From: DAOUKH01 sp965219875
GTDB taxonomy: Bacteria > Chloroflexota > Dehalococcoidia > SHYB01
Length of the DNA: 64,000 nucleotides
Direction of reading: 5' to 3'
Assembly (NCBI GenBank): GCA_965219875.1
Contig: CBDCOW010000001.1
Span: 1,054,001 to 1,118,000, forward strand
Both the position numbers and the translations under genes were made by a program. Position 1 is the first letter of the stretch. Every line of letters starts with the position of its first letter. This document shows positions 36,677-45,652 of this stretch, piece by piece. A model generated the notes under the pieces. The model was not told the DNA's origin. It ran no database searches and worked only from the letters and a program-made list of their open reading frames with translations.

Positions 36677-38518
36677 ATGAGATATATCTTAAGAAGGCTG
36701 GGCGCGGTCCTCGCCTTAGCGATGGTCGTGGCGCTGGTGGCCTCGGCTTGCAGCGGGGCGGAAGGACCGGCGGGGCCGGCGGGACCGGCGGGCCCAGCAG
36801 GACCGGCGGGCGCTCAGGGACCGGCGGGATCAGACGGATCAGACGGATCGGCAGGAGCTCAAGGGCCTCAAGGAGCTCAAGGGCCTCAAGGGCCGGCAGC
36901 GGGCGAGACTCCGATTCCCACGGCGACAGCCGTGCCGCCGACAGCCATGCCGGAGCCGACGGCGACGGCTATGCCGGCGCCGACCGCGACGCCCGTGCCG
37001 GAGCCCACGGAGGCGCCGGCGATGATGATGGAGGGTGAATACGGCGGCACGCTGACCTTCCCGCTGCTGTTCGACGCGGGCGACCTGAACCCGAAACTTT
37101 CGGGATACTTCTTCAACTACTCGTTCGGCGCCAACGTCTACAGCTCCATCGTCCGCTACAACTGGGAGCCGCCCCGTGACAAGGTGATCGGCAACCTGGC
37201 GGAGAGCTGGGACATCAACGCCGACGCCACGCAGTACACCTTCAACTTCCGCGAAGGCATCACGTGGCACGACGGCGAGCCGTTCCACGCGTCGGACGCG
37301 GCCTTCTCGCTGCAGCAGAACGCGGGCCGGTTCGCGGCGCAGCTCGAGAAGGTCTCCAGCTACGAGACGCCCGACGCGACGACACTGATCCTCAACCTAA
37401 GCAGGCCGAGCAGCTCCGTTCCCAGCCTGCTGGCGCACATGCGCTTCCCGGTATTCGCGGAGCGGCTCTTCCCCGGCGACGAAGGGGAGTTTACGGCAGA
37501 GATCAGCATTGGGACCGGCCCCTTCGTGCTGGCGGAGATCGACCGGGACGTCGAGTACGTGCTCGAGCGGAACCCGAACTACTTCCTTCCCGAGCTGCCC
37601 TTCTTGGACTCCGTTCGAGCGGTCGTCCAAGGCGACCACGCCACGCGGCTGGCGCTGTTCCGCGGCGGCCAGCTCGACGTGCTGGGCCCCTCGGCGACCA
37701 TGGTCGACATAGAGACGGCCGACGACGTGGTGGCTTCGGTGGATGGCGCGGTGGCCACTGGCCATCCGTCCCTCGACCAGGTCGTAATCGTGGTGAACTC
37801 GGCGAAGCCCCCGTGGGACAACCTGCAACTGCGCCAGGCGCTGTTCCTCTCCATCAACCGCTGGGAGATCGCGGATGGCCTCCCGTTCATCTCGAAGCCT
37901 TCCGGCCCCCTCGTAGGGCCGCCGGGCTGGGGCCTCTCGGATGAGGAGTTGGCTAACTTCGTGCCCGGCTATAAGCGGGGCGACGGCTACGAAGCCGACC
38001 TCGAAATGGCGCGGGGACTCCTCGCTGCCGCTGGTTTCCCTGACGGCTTCGAGACGGAAGTGATCGGGTCGCAGACGGCGGCGTTGGAGACGAGCCTTGA
38101 GGTCATCGTCGACCACATGAGCCGCATCGGCATCACGGCCAGCCCGAGCAGCGGCGGCGTCCCGAGCGCGGACGACGTTGCGCGCAGGTCGGAGGGCGAC
38201 TTCGAGCTCAACGTCCAGAGCGTGACCTTGAGCTTCCCCGACCCGGACGGCGCCGATCAGGCGGTCATACCCGGCTTGTTCACCAAGCTGGAGGACGCGG
38301 AGATCCAGCGGCTGTTCCAGGCGCAGGGCGCCGAAAGCAACCCCGGCAGGCGCGCCGATCTCGTGCGGCAGCTACAGATTCGGATGCTTGAGCAGGTGTC
38401 GATCATTCCGATCGGCTGGCAGGAGCTCTTCTGGCTGACGCAGGAGAACGTGCACAACCTCTACCCGCCGATGGCATGGTCGGACGCGACCTTCGACCAC
38501 GTCTGGAAGGACGCCTAA
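36677..38518 (+). CDS. ABC family 5 binding lipoprotein with collagen-like segment
   Basis: This 613-residue lipoprotein has a signal peptide ending VASAC (Cys25). Residues 30-76 are about fifteen Gly-X-Y triplets (GPA, GAQ, GSD, GPQ), a collagen-like segment. A Pro/Thr/Ala linker (to about 120) and an SBP_bac_5 domain follow (GGTLTFPLLFDAGDLNPKLS, LAESWDINADATQYTF, WHDGEPFHASDAAFS). The mature domain binds a peptide or similar solute for the permeases encoded after 38804. A GGGAGGAACGAAG purine run supports the start. The collagen-like part may trimerise or extend the protein from the membrane. Confidence 0.92.
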   Translation: MRYILRRLGAVLALAMVVALVASACSGAEGPAGPAGPAGPAGPAGAQGPAGSDGSDGSAGAQGPQGAQGPQGPAAGETPIPTATAVPPTAMPEPTATAMPAPTATPVPEPTEAPAMMMEGEYGGTLTFPLLFDAGDLNPKLSGYFFNYSFGANVYSSIVRYNWEPPRDKVIGNLAESWDINADATQYTFNFREGITWHDGEPFHASDAAFSLQQNAGRFAAQLEKVSSYETPDATTLILNLSRPSSSVPSLLAHMRFPVFAERLFPGDEGEFTAEISIGTGPFVLAEIDRDVEYVLERNPNYFLPELPFLDSVRAVVQGDHATRLALFRGGQLDVLGPSATMVDIETADDVVASVDGAVATGHPSLDQVVIVVNSAKPPWDNLQLRQALFLSINRWEIADGLPFISKPSGPLVGPPGWGLSDEELANFVPGYKRGDGYEADLEMARGLLAAAGFPDGFETEVIGSQTAALETSLEVIVDHMSRIGITASPSSGGVPSADDVARRSEGDFELNVQSVTLSFPDPDGADQAVIPGLFTKLEDAEIQRLFQAQGAESNPGRRADLVRQLQIRMLEQVSIIPIGWQELFWLTQENVHNLYPPMAWSDATFDHVWKDA

Positions 38519-38542
38519 GTCCTAAAGACAGAGGCGAATTAT

Positions 38543-38582
38543 CCGGGCTGCAGGGGATTCCCCTGCAGCCCGGATCTCTTTT
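38543..38582 (+). terminator. Strong intrinsic terminator/attenuator after the binding-protein gene
   Basis: CCGGGCTGCAGGGG (38543-38556) pairs perfectly with CCCCTGCAGCCCGG (38560-38573) across an ATT loop, followed by ATCTCTTTT. A 14-bp GC-rich stem plus T-rich tail is a textbook rho-independent terminator. Because the permease genes follow, it likely allows partial read-through so the binding protein is made in excess. Confidence 0.85.
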
Positions 38583-38803
38583 CGGGGCTCTCATAACCCT
38601 GGTGCGAGGGAGCGGGCGCCCACAAGGGGCGCCCCTACGGCAGGGCAGGCGACTGGCGCGCTTGGCTGTCCTGCCCGTTTTACCGCTTTGGGCCTATCTG
38701 CTACACTCCCGGCCCGCAGGCGGGCGGCCGACGGGGATCGTAGGGTCCAGCCCCCGCTTCCGAGGTCTTCCCAACCGGGTCCGGGACGCCCGGCTGACAT
38801 GAT

Positions 38804-39760
38804 ATGAGAATCTACATCATCCGCCGCTTGCTCCTCGCGATACCGACCATCTTCGTTGTGTCGGTGGTCGTCTTCCTGCTGGTGCGCTACCTGCCCGGCG
38901 ACGCGGCTCTGGTGAAGCTGAGCGAGGGCGGCCGCTCGGCCTATAGCCCCGAGCAGTATCAACGCGCTCGAGCGGAGTTGGGGCTGGACAAGAACCCATT
39001 CCAGCAGTATGGGGAATGGGTGGGCGGACTGCTGCAAGGGGACGGTGGCAACTCCCTCATCAGCAACGAGCCGGTCTTCAGCGAGATGAAGCGGACAATC
39101 CCGGTGACCGCTGAACTGGCGATCATCGCGATGATTCTCGGGCTGGCGATGTCGGTGCCGATCGGGGTGCTGAGCGCGGTGCGGCAGGACTCGGTCTGGG
39201 ACTACGGAGGGCGGCTCTTTGCGACGGTCGGACTGGCCTCGCCGGAATTCCTGGCGGGCTCGATGCTGCTGCTGTCACTCTCTCTGGTATGGCAATGGGC
39301 GCCGCCGCTCGTCTACACGCCGTTCTTTGAAAACCCGGCGAGCAACTTGGCCCAATTCGCGTTCCCCGCGGTGATTCTCGCCTTCCACCAGTCGGCGATT
39401 CTGGTCCGGATGACGCGGTCGGCCATGCTGGAAGTGCTCCGGCAGGACTACATGCGCACCGCGTACGCAAAGGGGCTGCGGCCGGCGGTGTCGATCATGC
39501 GGCATGCGCTGCGCAACGCCCTCTTGCCCGTCATCACCATCGCGGGGATTCAGGCGGCGAACATGCTCGGCGGGTCGGTGATCGCGGAGTCGATCTTCAG
39601 CCTGCCGGGGATCGGCAAGCAGCTCGTGGACAGCCTCGAGGCCAGGGACTGGACGGTGGTGCAGACGGTGGTACTCCTGATCACCATCGTCATTCTGCTC
39701 CTGAATATCGTGCTCGACGTGCTCTATGCTTGGTTCGACCCCAGGATCCGGTACCAGTAG
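38804..39760 (+). CDS. DppB-like ABC transporter permease
   Basis: This 318-residue permease opens with MRIYIIRRLLLAIPTIFVV. The periplasmic part includes ELGLDKNPFQQYGEWVGG. The coupling loop reads YMRTAYAKGLRPAVSIMRHALRNALLP and the end is VLDVLYAWFDPRIR. It has the same length as the permease at 11219 and clear similarity throughout, so the two import systems are paralogous. Six spans are expected. The DppC partner begins 23 nt downstream. Confidence 0.93.
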   Translation: MRIYIIRRLLLAIPTIFVVSVVVFLLVRYLPGDAALVKLSEGGRSAYSPEQYQRARAELGLDKNPFQQYGEWVGGLLQGDGGNSLISNEPVFSEMKRTIPVTAELAIIAMILGLAMSVPIGVLSAVRQDSVWDYGGRLFATVGLASPEFLAGSMLLLSLSLVWQWAPPLVYTPFFENPASNLAQFAFPAVILAFHQSAILVRMTRSAMLEVLRQDYMRTAYAKGLRPAVSIMRHALRNALLPVITIAGIQAANMLGGSVIAESIFSLPGIGKQLVDSLEARDWTVVQTVVLLITIVILLLNIVLDVLYAWFDPRIRYQ

Positions 39761-39782
39761 AGCGGCGAGGACTCGAAGGCCA

Positions 39783-40715
39783 GTGAACGAACAGGCAGCG
39801 GTAAACGCGAGGGGGCCGGCCCAGTTCGTGGTCCGGTTCGCCAAAGGTACCGTCAGATTCGCCCGCCAGAAACCGTTGGGGGCGATGGGATCGGCTGTCG
39901 TCGTCGGCCTGCTGGTGATCGCGATCTTCGACCCGTGGATAGCTACCTTCCCCACGCTGGAGACACACCTGACCGACCGGAACCAGGGGCCGAGCGCTAC
40001 CTACTTCTTCGGCACCGACAACCTGGGGCGCGACGTGTTCAGCCGCTTGGTCTCGGCGACGAAGTCGGCGCTGTTCGTCTCCATCTTGTCGGTGGTGATC
40101 GGTGTGTCGCTGGGGAGTGTGTTTGGGCTGGTGAGCGCCTTCTTCGGGGGCGCGGTCGACTTGTCCGTGCAACGTGTCATGGACGGCCTGCTGGCGCTCC
40201 CCGCGCTGATCATGGCGATGGCCTTGGCGGCCGCCCTCCATGGGCGTGCCGACGTGAACCTCGCGCTGGTCATCGCGATCGCCGTCATCAACGTGCCCGT
40301 CGCGAACCGGCTGGTTCGGGCGACGGTCCTCAGTATCAAGGAAGAGGTCTACATCGAGGCGGCCAATGCGCTGGGCGCCTCGCCGCTGCGGATCATGGTG
40401 CGGCACATCACGCCGAACACGCTGGCGCCGATTCTCGTGTTGATGACGAACCAGTTCGCCTGGGCGATCATCGTGGCGGCGTCGTTGGCCTTCCTCGGGC
40501 TCGGGCCCAGGGAACCGACACCGACGTGGGGCCTGATGCTGACCGACGGCATCGAGAACGCCGAGAGGAGCTTCTGGCCGCCCGTGGTCACCGGGCTGGT
40601 GATCTTCATCACCATTCTGAGCTTTATCATGATCGGCGACGCGATCCGCGACCTCATGGACCCCAGGCTACGAGGGGGCACCGCCGGCCCCGGCGGGCAG
40701 ACGCAACAGCAGTAA
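39783..40715 (+). CDS. DppC-like ABC transporter permease
   Basis: This 310-residue permease has a longer N-terminal tail than its paralogue at 12201. It shows FGTDNLGRDVFSRL, the EAA loop YIEAANALGASPLRIMVRHITPN, and FLGLGPREPTPTWGLML. The start I propose is the GTG at 39783, preceded by GAAGG. The frame is open to 39726, but that part overlaps the DppB end. The C-terminus GDAIRDLMDPRLRGG is typical. It is followed by a repeat and a convergent foreign-looking gene; no ATPase gene follows. Confidence 0.9.
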   Translation: MNEQAAVNARGPAQFVVRFAKGTVRFARQKPLGAMGSAVVVGLLVIAIFDPWIATFPTLETHLTDRNQGPSATYFFGTDNLGRDVFSRLVSATKSALFVSILSVVIGVSLGSVFGLVSAFFGGAVDLSVQRVMDGLLALPALIMAMALAAALHGRADVNLALVIAIAVINVPVANRLVRATVLSIKEEVYIEAANALGASPLRIMVRHITPNTLAPILVLMTNQFAWAIIVAASLAFLGLGPREPTPTWGLMLTDGIENAERSFWPPVVTGLVIFITILSFIMIGDAIRDLMDPRLRGGTAGPGGQTQQQ

Positions 40716-40724
40716 AGGGCTGTG

Positions 40725-40793
40725 GCGCGCCGGCCTAGCCGCTAGTCGAGGTTGAAGACCCGGACGCAGTTGGCGCCGGCGATCTTGGCCTTC
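40725..40793. repeat. 69-bp direct repeat, left copy (3' end of an amidohydrolase)
   Basis: This segment is identical over 69 bp to 42908-42976. It encodes, on the minus strand, the last codons of the amidohydrolase at 42925 (ending NCVRVFNLD) and a few bp past its stop. The left copy is an orphan: upstream it runs straight into the J-domain gene, whose stop codon TGA uses the last two bases of the repeat. Confidence 0.95.
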
Positions 40794-42885
40794 AGTTCCA
40801 CCAAGACGGTACCCCCTGAATAACTGAGCGTCGCTGGCGTGTCTCGACTACCATTCTGTCGCCGACCGAATAAACACGCCGAATGGGAGCTCTCGATACC
40901 ACACTTCCCAGATAGCGGCCATTCTTCTGGAACCAGCGCAGGCGCTTCTTCTCAATCAATCCAAAGCCGGTCTGCGCAATGATCAAATCGCCCCCGTCGA
41001 AAGTATCAACTAGGGCATGGAGCGACTCATTGTGTAGCACGTAGAGTCTCGTATCCGTCAGAAGATAAAGATAATCTCCTGTGTCGACGATGCGCCGAGG
41101 TGGGCTGCCGATGTCATACGCTCGAACGCCGCGCCCGTTGTGATCGACCAACACAACACGACCAGAGTAGCCAGCAAGGTAGGCTGAGTTCGAGTTCGCC
41201 GCGAAGCTGGCGGCGTATATCCAATCGGCCGCATGGACCTCGCTTATTTCCATGGCCGTGGTCATGGAGAACTTGAGGCCTTTGACTTCGAACTCCGAAC
41301 GCTTGATGTCGCCGACGTATCTTGTTTCCATATAGGCGGGGAGAGCACCCACGTCGATTCCGGTAAGTATTTCCGATGCGAGGTTAATCGACTTCATCTT
41401 TTCTTCTGACTGGGAATCTCCGGGATGGAGATCAGGGTGATACTGCTTGGCAAGTTCCCGGTAACGTCGCCGAACCTCTTCGGGTGTGACCGGTCGGGAC
41501 AATCCCAAGGTGGCAAGCGCCTTTTCGACGTCGTCGCTCGTCCCAGTATTGCTGCTCGGAGATACAACTCGGGTCCACCCCTCCTTGAGGGGCAGCTTGG
41601 CCCCCCAGATCCCCTCACCCTGCACGTCGACGCACCACGCCTCGTCCACGGCGGTGAAGAGATATCGTTCCGCCGTCGGTGACAGTGCAACACACCGGAT
41701 ATGGTTCTTGAGTTGGTCGTCTGGTATCTCGAACCGTTTTTGCATCGCTTGGACTTCGGGAGCCTTGTCCAGCGCAGTCTCGAAGAGAATCGCAAGAGCA
41801 TCGTCGTAGGCATGGACGACGCAGTTCTTCGACATGGCGATCAAGCCCTTCCCTAAGGGGTGTATTCCTAGGCGATAGGCGCCATGGCGCAATGCTGCCT
41901 TGGCAGCCAAACTCCCCGTTCTGCCATAGCGCAAGGCGGATGCTGGAATACTACCCAGGCCTTCGGCCTTTCCTAGGTCGTCGATCATCCATAGACCCGA
42001 ATCGTTGGGATAAAGCTGGCGGAAGGTAGGATCGGGGCGTGCTTCGGCCGGTATCGGCTCGATTGCCTCAATTCGCCAACCTGCGTCACGAACTTCGAAG
42101 TGATCGGCTGCTTCCGGAACCTTCGCCCGTTCACGGCTAGTTTGCTTCTCTTCCCACCGCAGCGGCGCGCGTGGTAAGGGCACGTAACTGAGAGACGAAA
42201 TGTCTATCTCGATGGCCGTCGGTGGGTTCGTGTCAGTGCGATGTGACCTGACAGTCTCCGCCGGGGGCAGTATTGGAACGTCCGCCGATCCGATAGAGAC
42301 GAGCCTGTATGTGCGGCCTTCCCTGACCCGCATAATCCGCCCAGCCTTTTCAAAAAAGGCGATCAGATTCGCAACTCGATGTCCGTCACTTTCGCCAACG
42401 AGTCCCTTGACGTCAGTTTGCAAGCAGTGCGGATGCGACTCCACTGCCTCCTGAATCGCTTGGAACAGCCGCAAGTCGTACTGATGCTCTTCGACCTTCT
42501 CTGTCCATCGTTCAAGTTCTGGAATGCCCTTCACGATGTCATGCATGCGTGAGAGGCCATCGCCATCACCGAGGAGGGCGAGAACCTTTCCACCCTGCTG
42601 CAGAGAAGGAATCGACGGGATATCGAAAGAGCCGTACTGCTGGCGAGTTTCCTTGACCCACTCGGGGATGTAGGCAAGATTCTCGTGAATTAGGCGGGCG
42701 GCACTCTCGAAATCGCGCCGAGAAATAGCAGCCTGCATCCGAGACATCGAGTCAAAGTAGGAATCACTGACCTCGGCTCTACGCAGGCGAGGCAGGGTGC
42801 CGGACTCGACTTGGGGGTCGTCGTCTCGTTGGCCCCGACCACCCTTGTCGCCGCTTCCGAAGAGATGCTTGATGAATTGACGCAT
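40792..42885 (-). CDS. J-domain protein with propeller-like repeats, between direct repeats
   Basis: This 697-residue protein has no close family I can name. Residues 130-200 look like a winged helix (LFQAIQEAVESHPHCLQTDV). A beta-rich region follows (about 250-450), then a J-domain at about 455-515 with VTPEEVRRRYRELAKQYHPD (HPD intact). A second beta-rich part (520-690) contains propeller-like strands (SAYLAGYSGRVVLVDHNGRG, DYLYLLTDTRLYVLHN). J-domains stimulate Hsp70 ATPase, so it may bring clients to DnaK. Base composition is visibly lower in GC than its neighbours and codon use differs. The 69-bp repeats on both sides suggest insertion by transfer. Confidence 0.8.
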   Translation of the reverse strand: MRQFIKHLFGSGDKGGRGQRDDDPQVESGTLPRLRRAEVSDSYFDSMSRMQAAISRRDFESAARLIHENLAYIPEWVKETRQQYGSFDIPSIPSLQQGGKVLALLGDGDGLSRMHDIVKGIPELERWTEKVEEHQYDLRLFQAIQEAVESHPHCLQTDVKGLVGESDGHRVANLIAFFEKAGRIMRVREGRTYRLVSIGSADVPILPPAETVRSHRTDTNPPTAIEIDISSLSYVPLPRAPLRWEEKQTSRERAKVPEAADHFEVRDAGWRIEAIEPIPAEARPDPTFRQLYPNDSGLWMIDDLGKAEGLGSIPASALRYGRTGSLAAKAALRHGAYRLGIHPLGKGLIAMSKNCVVHAYDDALAILFETALDKAPEVQAMQKRFEIPDDQLKNHIRCVALSPTAERYLFTAVDEAWCVDVQGEGIWGAKLPLKEGWTRVVSPSSNTGTSDDVEKALATLGLSRPVTPEEVRRRYRELAKQYHPDLHPGDSQSEEKMKSINLASEILTGIDVGALPAYMETRYVGDIKRSEFEVKGLKFSMTTAMEISEVHAADWIYAASFAANSNSAYLAGYSGRVVLVDHNGRGVRAYDIGSPPRRIVDTGDYLYLLTDTRLYVLHNESLHALVDTFDGGDLIIAQTGFGLIEKKRLRWFQKNGRYLGSVVSRAPIRRVYSVGDRMVVETRQRRSVIQGVPSWWN

Positions 42886-42907
42886 CTCAACCTTTGGATT
42901 TTGCGGC

Positions 42908-42976
42908 GCGCGCCGGCCTAGCCGCTAGTCGAGGTTGAAGACCCGGACGCAGTTGGCGCCGGCGATCTTGGCCTTC
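42908..42976. repeat. 69-bp direct repeat, right copy
   Basis: This is the intact copy, forming the 3' end of the amidohydrolase at 42925. It lies 22 bp upstream of the J-domain start codon. The pair 40725-40793/42908-42976 is perfect over 69 bp and then diverges. Confidence 0.95.
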
Positions 42977-44028
42977 TCTTCCTCGGTGCAGTCGGCGAGG
43001 ATCTCTTCGAGGATTTCCTGACTGCGGGGGAAGGTGGCTTCCTGGTGGGGGTAGTCGGAGCCCCACATCAGGTTGTCGACGCCGATGAGCCCGCGCAACT
43101 CGATGCCCCGGGCGTCTTCCTGGAAGCTCAGGAAGACGTTGCGGTGGAAGTAGTCGCTGGGCAGCATGTCTTCGCCGAAGCGGTGCCACGACGCGCGCCG
43201 TGCCTTTTGGGTGTAGACGTAATCGAGGCGGTCGAGGAAGAAGGCGGCCCACTCGAGCTCGTGCTCGACGGAGCCCACCTGGAGCTTGGGGAAGCGCTCG
43301 AAGACGCCGCTGTAGATCATGTCGCCGAGCGCGACGCGGACGTAGAAGTCGGCGTTGCAGAACAACGAAGCCTTGGTGTCGTCGCGGCGAGGCGCGTCGC
43401 GGTGAGAGGCGACGTGAAGCGAGAGCGGTATACCCAAGTCCTGCGCCGCGGCCCAAAACGGATCGTAGATGGGGGACTCGTAGGGCCGGTCGTCCGCCGG
43501 CGCCACGGGGATCATCACGCCGACAAGGCCGAGCTTGGCGCAGCGCTCCATCTCCGCGATCGACTCGTCGATGTCCTCCAAGAGGAGCATGCCGATGCCC
43601 TTCAGGCGGTCGGGAGCGGCGCCGCAGAAGTCGGCGGTCCAGTCGTTGTAGGCGCGGAAGAGGGCGGCGGTGAAGAGGGGGTCGGGCATCCGGTAGAGAA
43701 GGAGGCCCACCGTGGGGTAGAGCACGTTGACGTCGATGCCGTCGATGTCCATGTCCTTGACCTGCGCATCGGGCAGGTAGGCGCCGGGAAGCACGTTCTC
43801 CCACACGTCCTCCATGGTCACACCGTCGGGATTATCGAAGCGGCGGCCGGGCTGCGTCCCGCCGCCAAGGCTGACCAGGTCCTCGCCGTCGCAGTGGAAC
43901 CGGTCGCCGCTGGGGTCGCGCACCAAGTGCGGGGCGCGGTCGCGGTACTCCGGCTCGACGCGGTCGACCCAGAGATCGGGCGGCTCGAAGACGTGGTTGT
44001 CCGACGAGATGATCCGGTAGCCGGGCAT
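42925..44028 (-). CDS. Amidohydrolase family 2 metal hydrolase
   Basis: This 367-residue hydrolase has ISSDNHVFEPPDLWVDR near residue 8 as its DxH metal motif. SLHVASHRD lies in the middle and MWGSDYPHQEATFPRS near residue 328. It is followed within 22 nt by the next gene's end on the same strand, so the two amidohydrolases form a unit. Its 3' end was duplicated when the J-domain gene entered, but its own reading frame is intact. The reaction is probably hydrolysis or decarboxylation of an aromatic or cyclic acid, inferred from the family. Confidence 0.88.
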   Translation of the reverse strand: MPGYRIISSDNHVFEPPDLWVDRVEPEYRDRAPHLVRDPSGDRFHCDGEDLVSLGGGTQPGRRFDNPDGVTMEDVWENVLPGAYLPDAQVKDMDIDGIDVNVLYPTVGLLLYRMPDPLFTAALFRAYNDWTADFCGAAPDRLKGIGMLLLEDIDESIAEMERCAKLGLVGVMIPVAPADDRPYESPIYDPFWAAAQDLGIPLSLHVASHRDAPRRDDTKASLFCNADFYVRVALGDMIYSGVFERFPKLQVGSVEHELEWAAFFLDRLDYVYTQKARRASWHRFGEDMLPSDYFHRNVFLSFQEDARGIELRGLIGVDNLMWGSDYPHQEATFPRSQEILEEILADCTEEEKAKIAGANCVRVFNLD

Positions 44029-44050
44029 GGCGTACTCCTCTGTGCCTCAG

Positions 44051-45214
44051 TTAGTTCTGGAAGCCGAAGAAGCGGGCGGTGTTGGCGAAGGTTATCTTGT
44101 GGATCTCTTCTTGGGAAGCGTCGGAGAAGATGTCTCTAATGACGCGCTGCGATTCGGGCCAGGTGCACTCGGTGTGCGGGTAGTCCGAGCCCCAGACGAG
44201 GTTGTCGACGCCGATCAGGTTGCGCGTGGTGACCGCCGTCCGGTCGTCCTGGAAACTGACGACGATGTTGCGGTGGAAGAAGTCGCTGGGCGCCATGTCC
44301 GACTTGAACCGGCCCCATGAGGTCTTGCGGTCGTGGTAGCGCAGGTCCATGCGGAAGAGCCAGTGCCCCGCCCAGCCGGCCTGATTTTCCACGCTGGCTA
44401 CTTTGAGGCGGGGGAAGCGCTCGAAGACGCCCGACATGATCATCGCGCTCAACGAGCGCCGGATCCAATGGTCGCCGTTGGGATAGACGAGGTCGAGCGG
44501 CTCGTAGGGGTCGTCCGAGGTGTAGTGGTCCATGGGAATGCCGTCGCGCGTGGTGCGGTTCGACCCGGAATGCAGGCAGAGGGGGATGTCCATCTCTTGG
44601 GCCGCGGCCCAGAAGGGGTCGTAGTCGTGCATGAAGTACTGGCGCTCGTGCGCGGGGTGGACGGTGATGATGGCGGCGCTGAGGCCGAGCTTCTTGGCGC
44701 GCGTCAATTCGGCCACGCCTTCGGCGATGTCATCGAGGTTGATCATGGCGGCGCCCTTGAGGGCATCGGGATAGGGCTTGCAGAACTCAGCGGCCCAATC
44801 GTTGTAGGTGTGGCAGATGGCGTTCAGGAGCTCGGGGTCGGGGGTCATCCAGATGCCGCCGACGCCCTTGGTGGGAAAGATCACCGCACCCTCGACGCCC
44901 TCGATGGCCATGTCCTCGATTGCCGCGTCGGGATCATAGGCGCCCTTGCGCACAGCCTCCCAGCGGTCGTCCACGCTGATCTCGTGGGGGCGCTCGGCGG
45001 TGTAGCGCTCGCCGGGATGCGTCGCGTTCCCCACGGAGCCCACGGAGAGGCCGTCGGCGACGACCCAATAGTCGGCATCCTCACGCCGCTCGATCCGGGG
45101 CGCATGGTCGCGGAACTTCGGCTCTATTCGGGTTGTCCAGAGATCCGGCGGCTCGACGATATGGTTGTCGGCCGAGAGTAGTCTCAACATCGTCTGTGTC
45201 TGCGTCTGCGTCAT
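44051..45214 (-). CDS. Amidohydrolase family 2 metal hydrolase
   Basis: This 387-residue paralogue shows LSADNHIVEPPDLWTTR, CLHSGSNRTTRDG and VWGSDYPHTECTWPES. It is closer to the neighbour at 42925 than to the other four in the window. GGAGGAGG precedes the ATG at 45214; another ATG at 45190 is less well placed. The N-terminal TQTQTQT stretch is not conserved in the family. It leads a two-gene minus-strand operon. Confidence 0.88.
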   Translation of the reverse strand: MTQTQTQTMLRLLSADNHIVEPPDLWTTRIEPKFRDHAPRIERREDADYWVVADGLSVGSVGNATHPGERYTAERPHEISVDDRWEAVRKGAYDPDAAIEDMAIEGVEGAVIFPTKGVGGIWMTPDPELLNAICHTYNDWAAEFCKPYPDALKGAAMINLDDIAEGVAELTRAKKLGLSAAIITVHPAHERQYFMHDYDPFWAAAQEMDIPLCLHSGSNRTTRDGIPMDHYTSDDPYEPLDLVYPNGDHWIRRSLSAMIMSGVFERFPRLKVASVENQAGWAGHWLFRMDLRYHDRKTSWGRFKSDMAPSDFFHRNIVVSFQDDRTAVTTRNLIGVDNLVWGSDYPHTECTWPESQRVIRDIFSDASQEEIHKITFANTARFFGFQN

Positions 45215-45384
45215 CCCTTGCCTCCTCCTCAGACCGCGCTGGGCGCAGTTCATCCGCATTCTAGCCTGAATCCGCATGGCGCGCCAAGGCAGCGCGCGTG
45301 GCCAGACCACACGCTGTGTTAGACTCGGCCCGTTCCGTCGGCGTCAGGCGCTTATATTGTGTGGGAGTGAGGGGGAGCGAGGAC

Positions 45385-45546
45385 ATGCCGAAATACCTGT
45401 TCCAAATGTCCTACACGGCGGGCGGAGCCGAGGGTCTGCGCAGGGAAGGCGGCGCCGTCACCATGAAGACGACGGTGCTGATCGACCCCGAGCCCGTGGA
45501 CGCCGCGGTGAAGCGGACCGTCAACTACAGACCTCCGGGGGCCTAG
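45385..45546 (+). pseudogene. GYD-domain protein with a large internal deletion
   Basis: The 53-codon frame joins MPKYLFQMSYTAGGAEGL, the GYD-domain N-terminus, directly to MKTTVLIDPEPVDAAVKRTV, which is its C-terminus. Normal GYD proteins have about 95-105 residues. Roughly 45 middle residues are missing, including the ferredoxin-like strand with the GYD-type motif, and the frame is kept. A good SD (GAGGGGGAGCGAGG) precedes the ATG, so a short product could still be made. The joint lies in a GGCGGCG tract, which suggests slippage between short repeats. Confidence 0.7.
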
Positions 45547-45652
45547 CGCCTGCCGAGGCTGCGTTCGTGTCCTTGGGCGGGGCCGCGTCTGCGGACCGCG
45601 CGCCCAGCGCGCCCGCGGCGCTCGGATTGGTATTGATGGAAGGGAATGACCG

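Noticed and set aside
44051..45310. Longer N-terminus of the amidohydrolase from 45310
   Set aside because: The ATG at 45214 has a strong SD at good distance, and the extra residues have no family counterpart.
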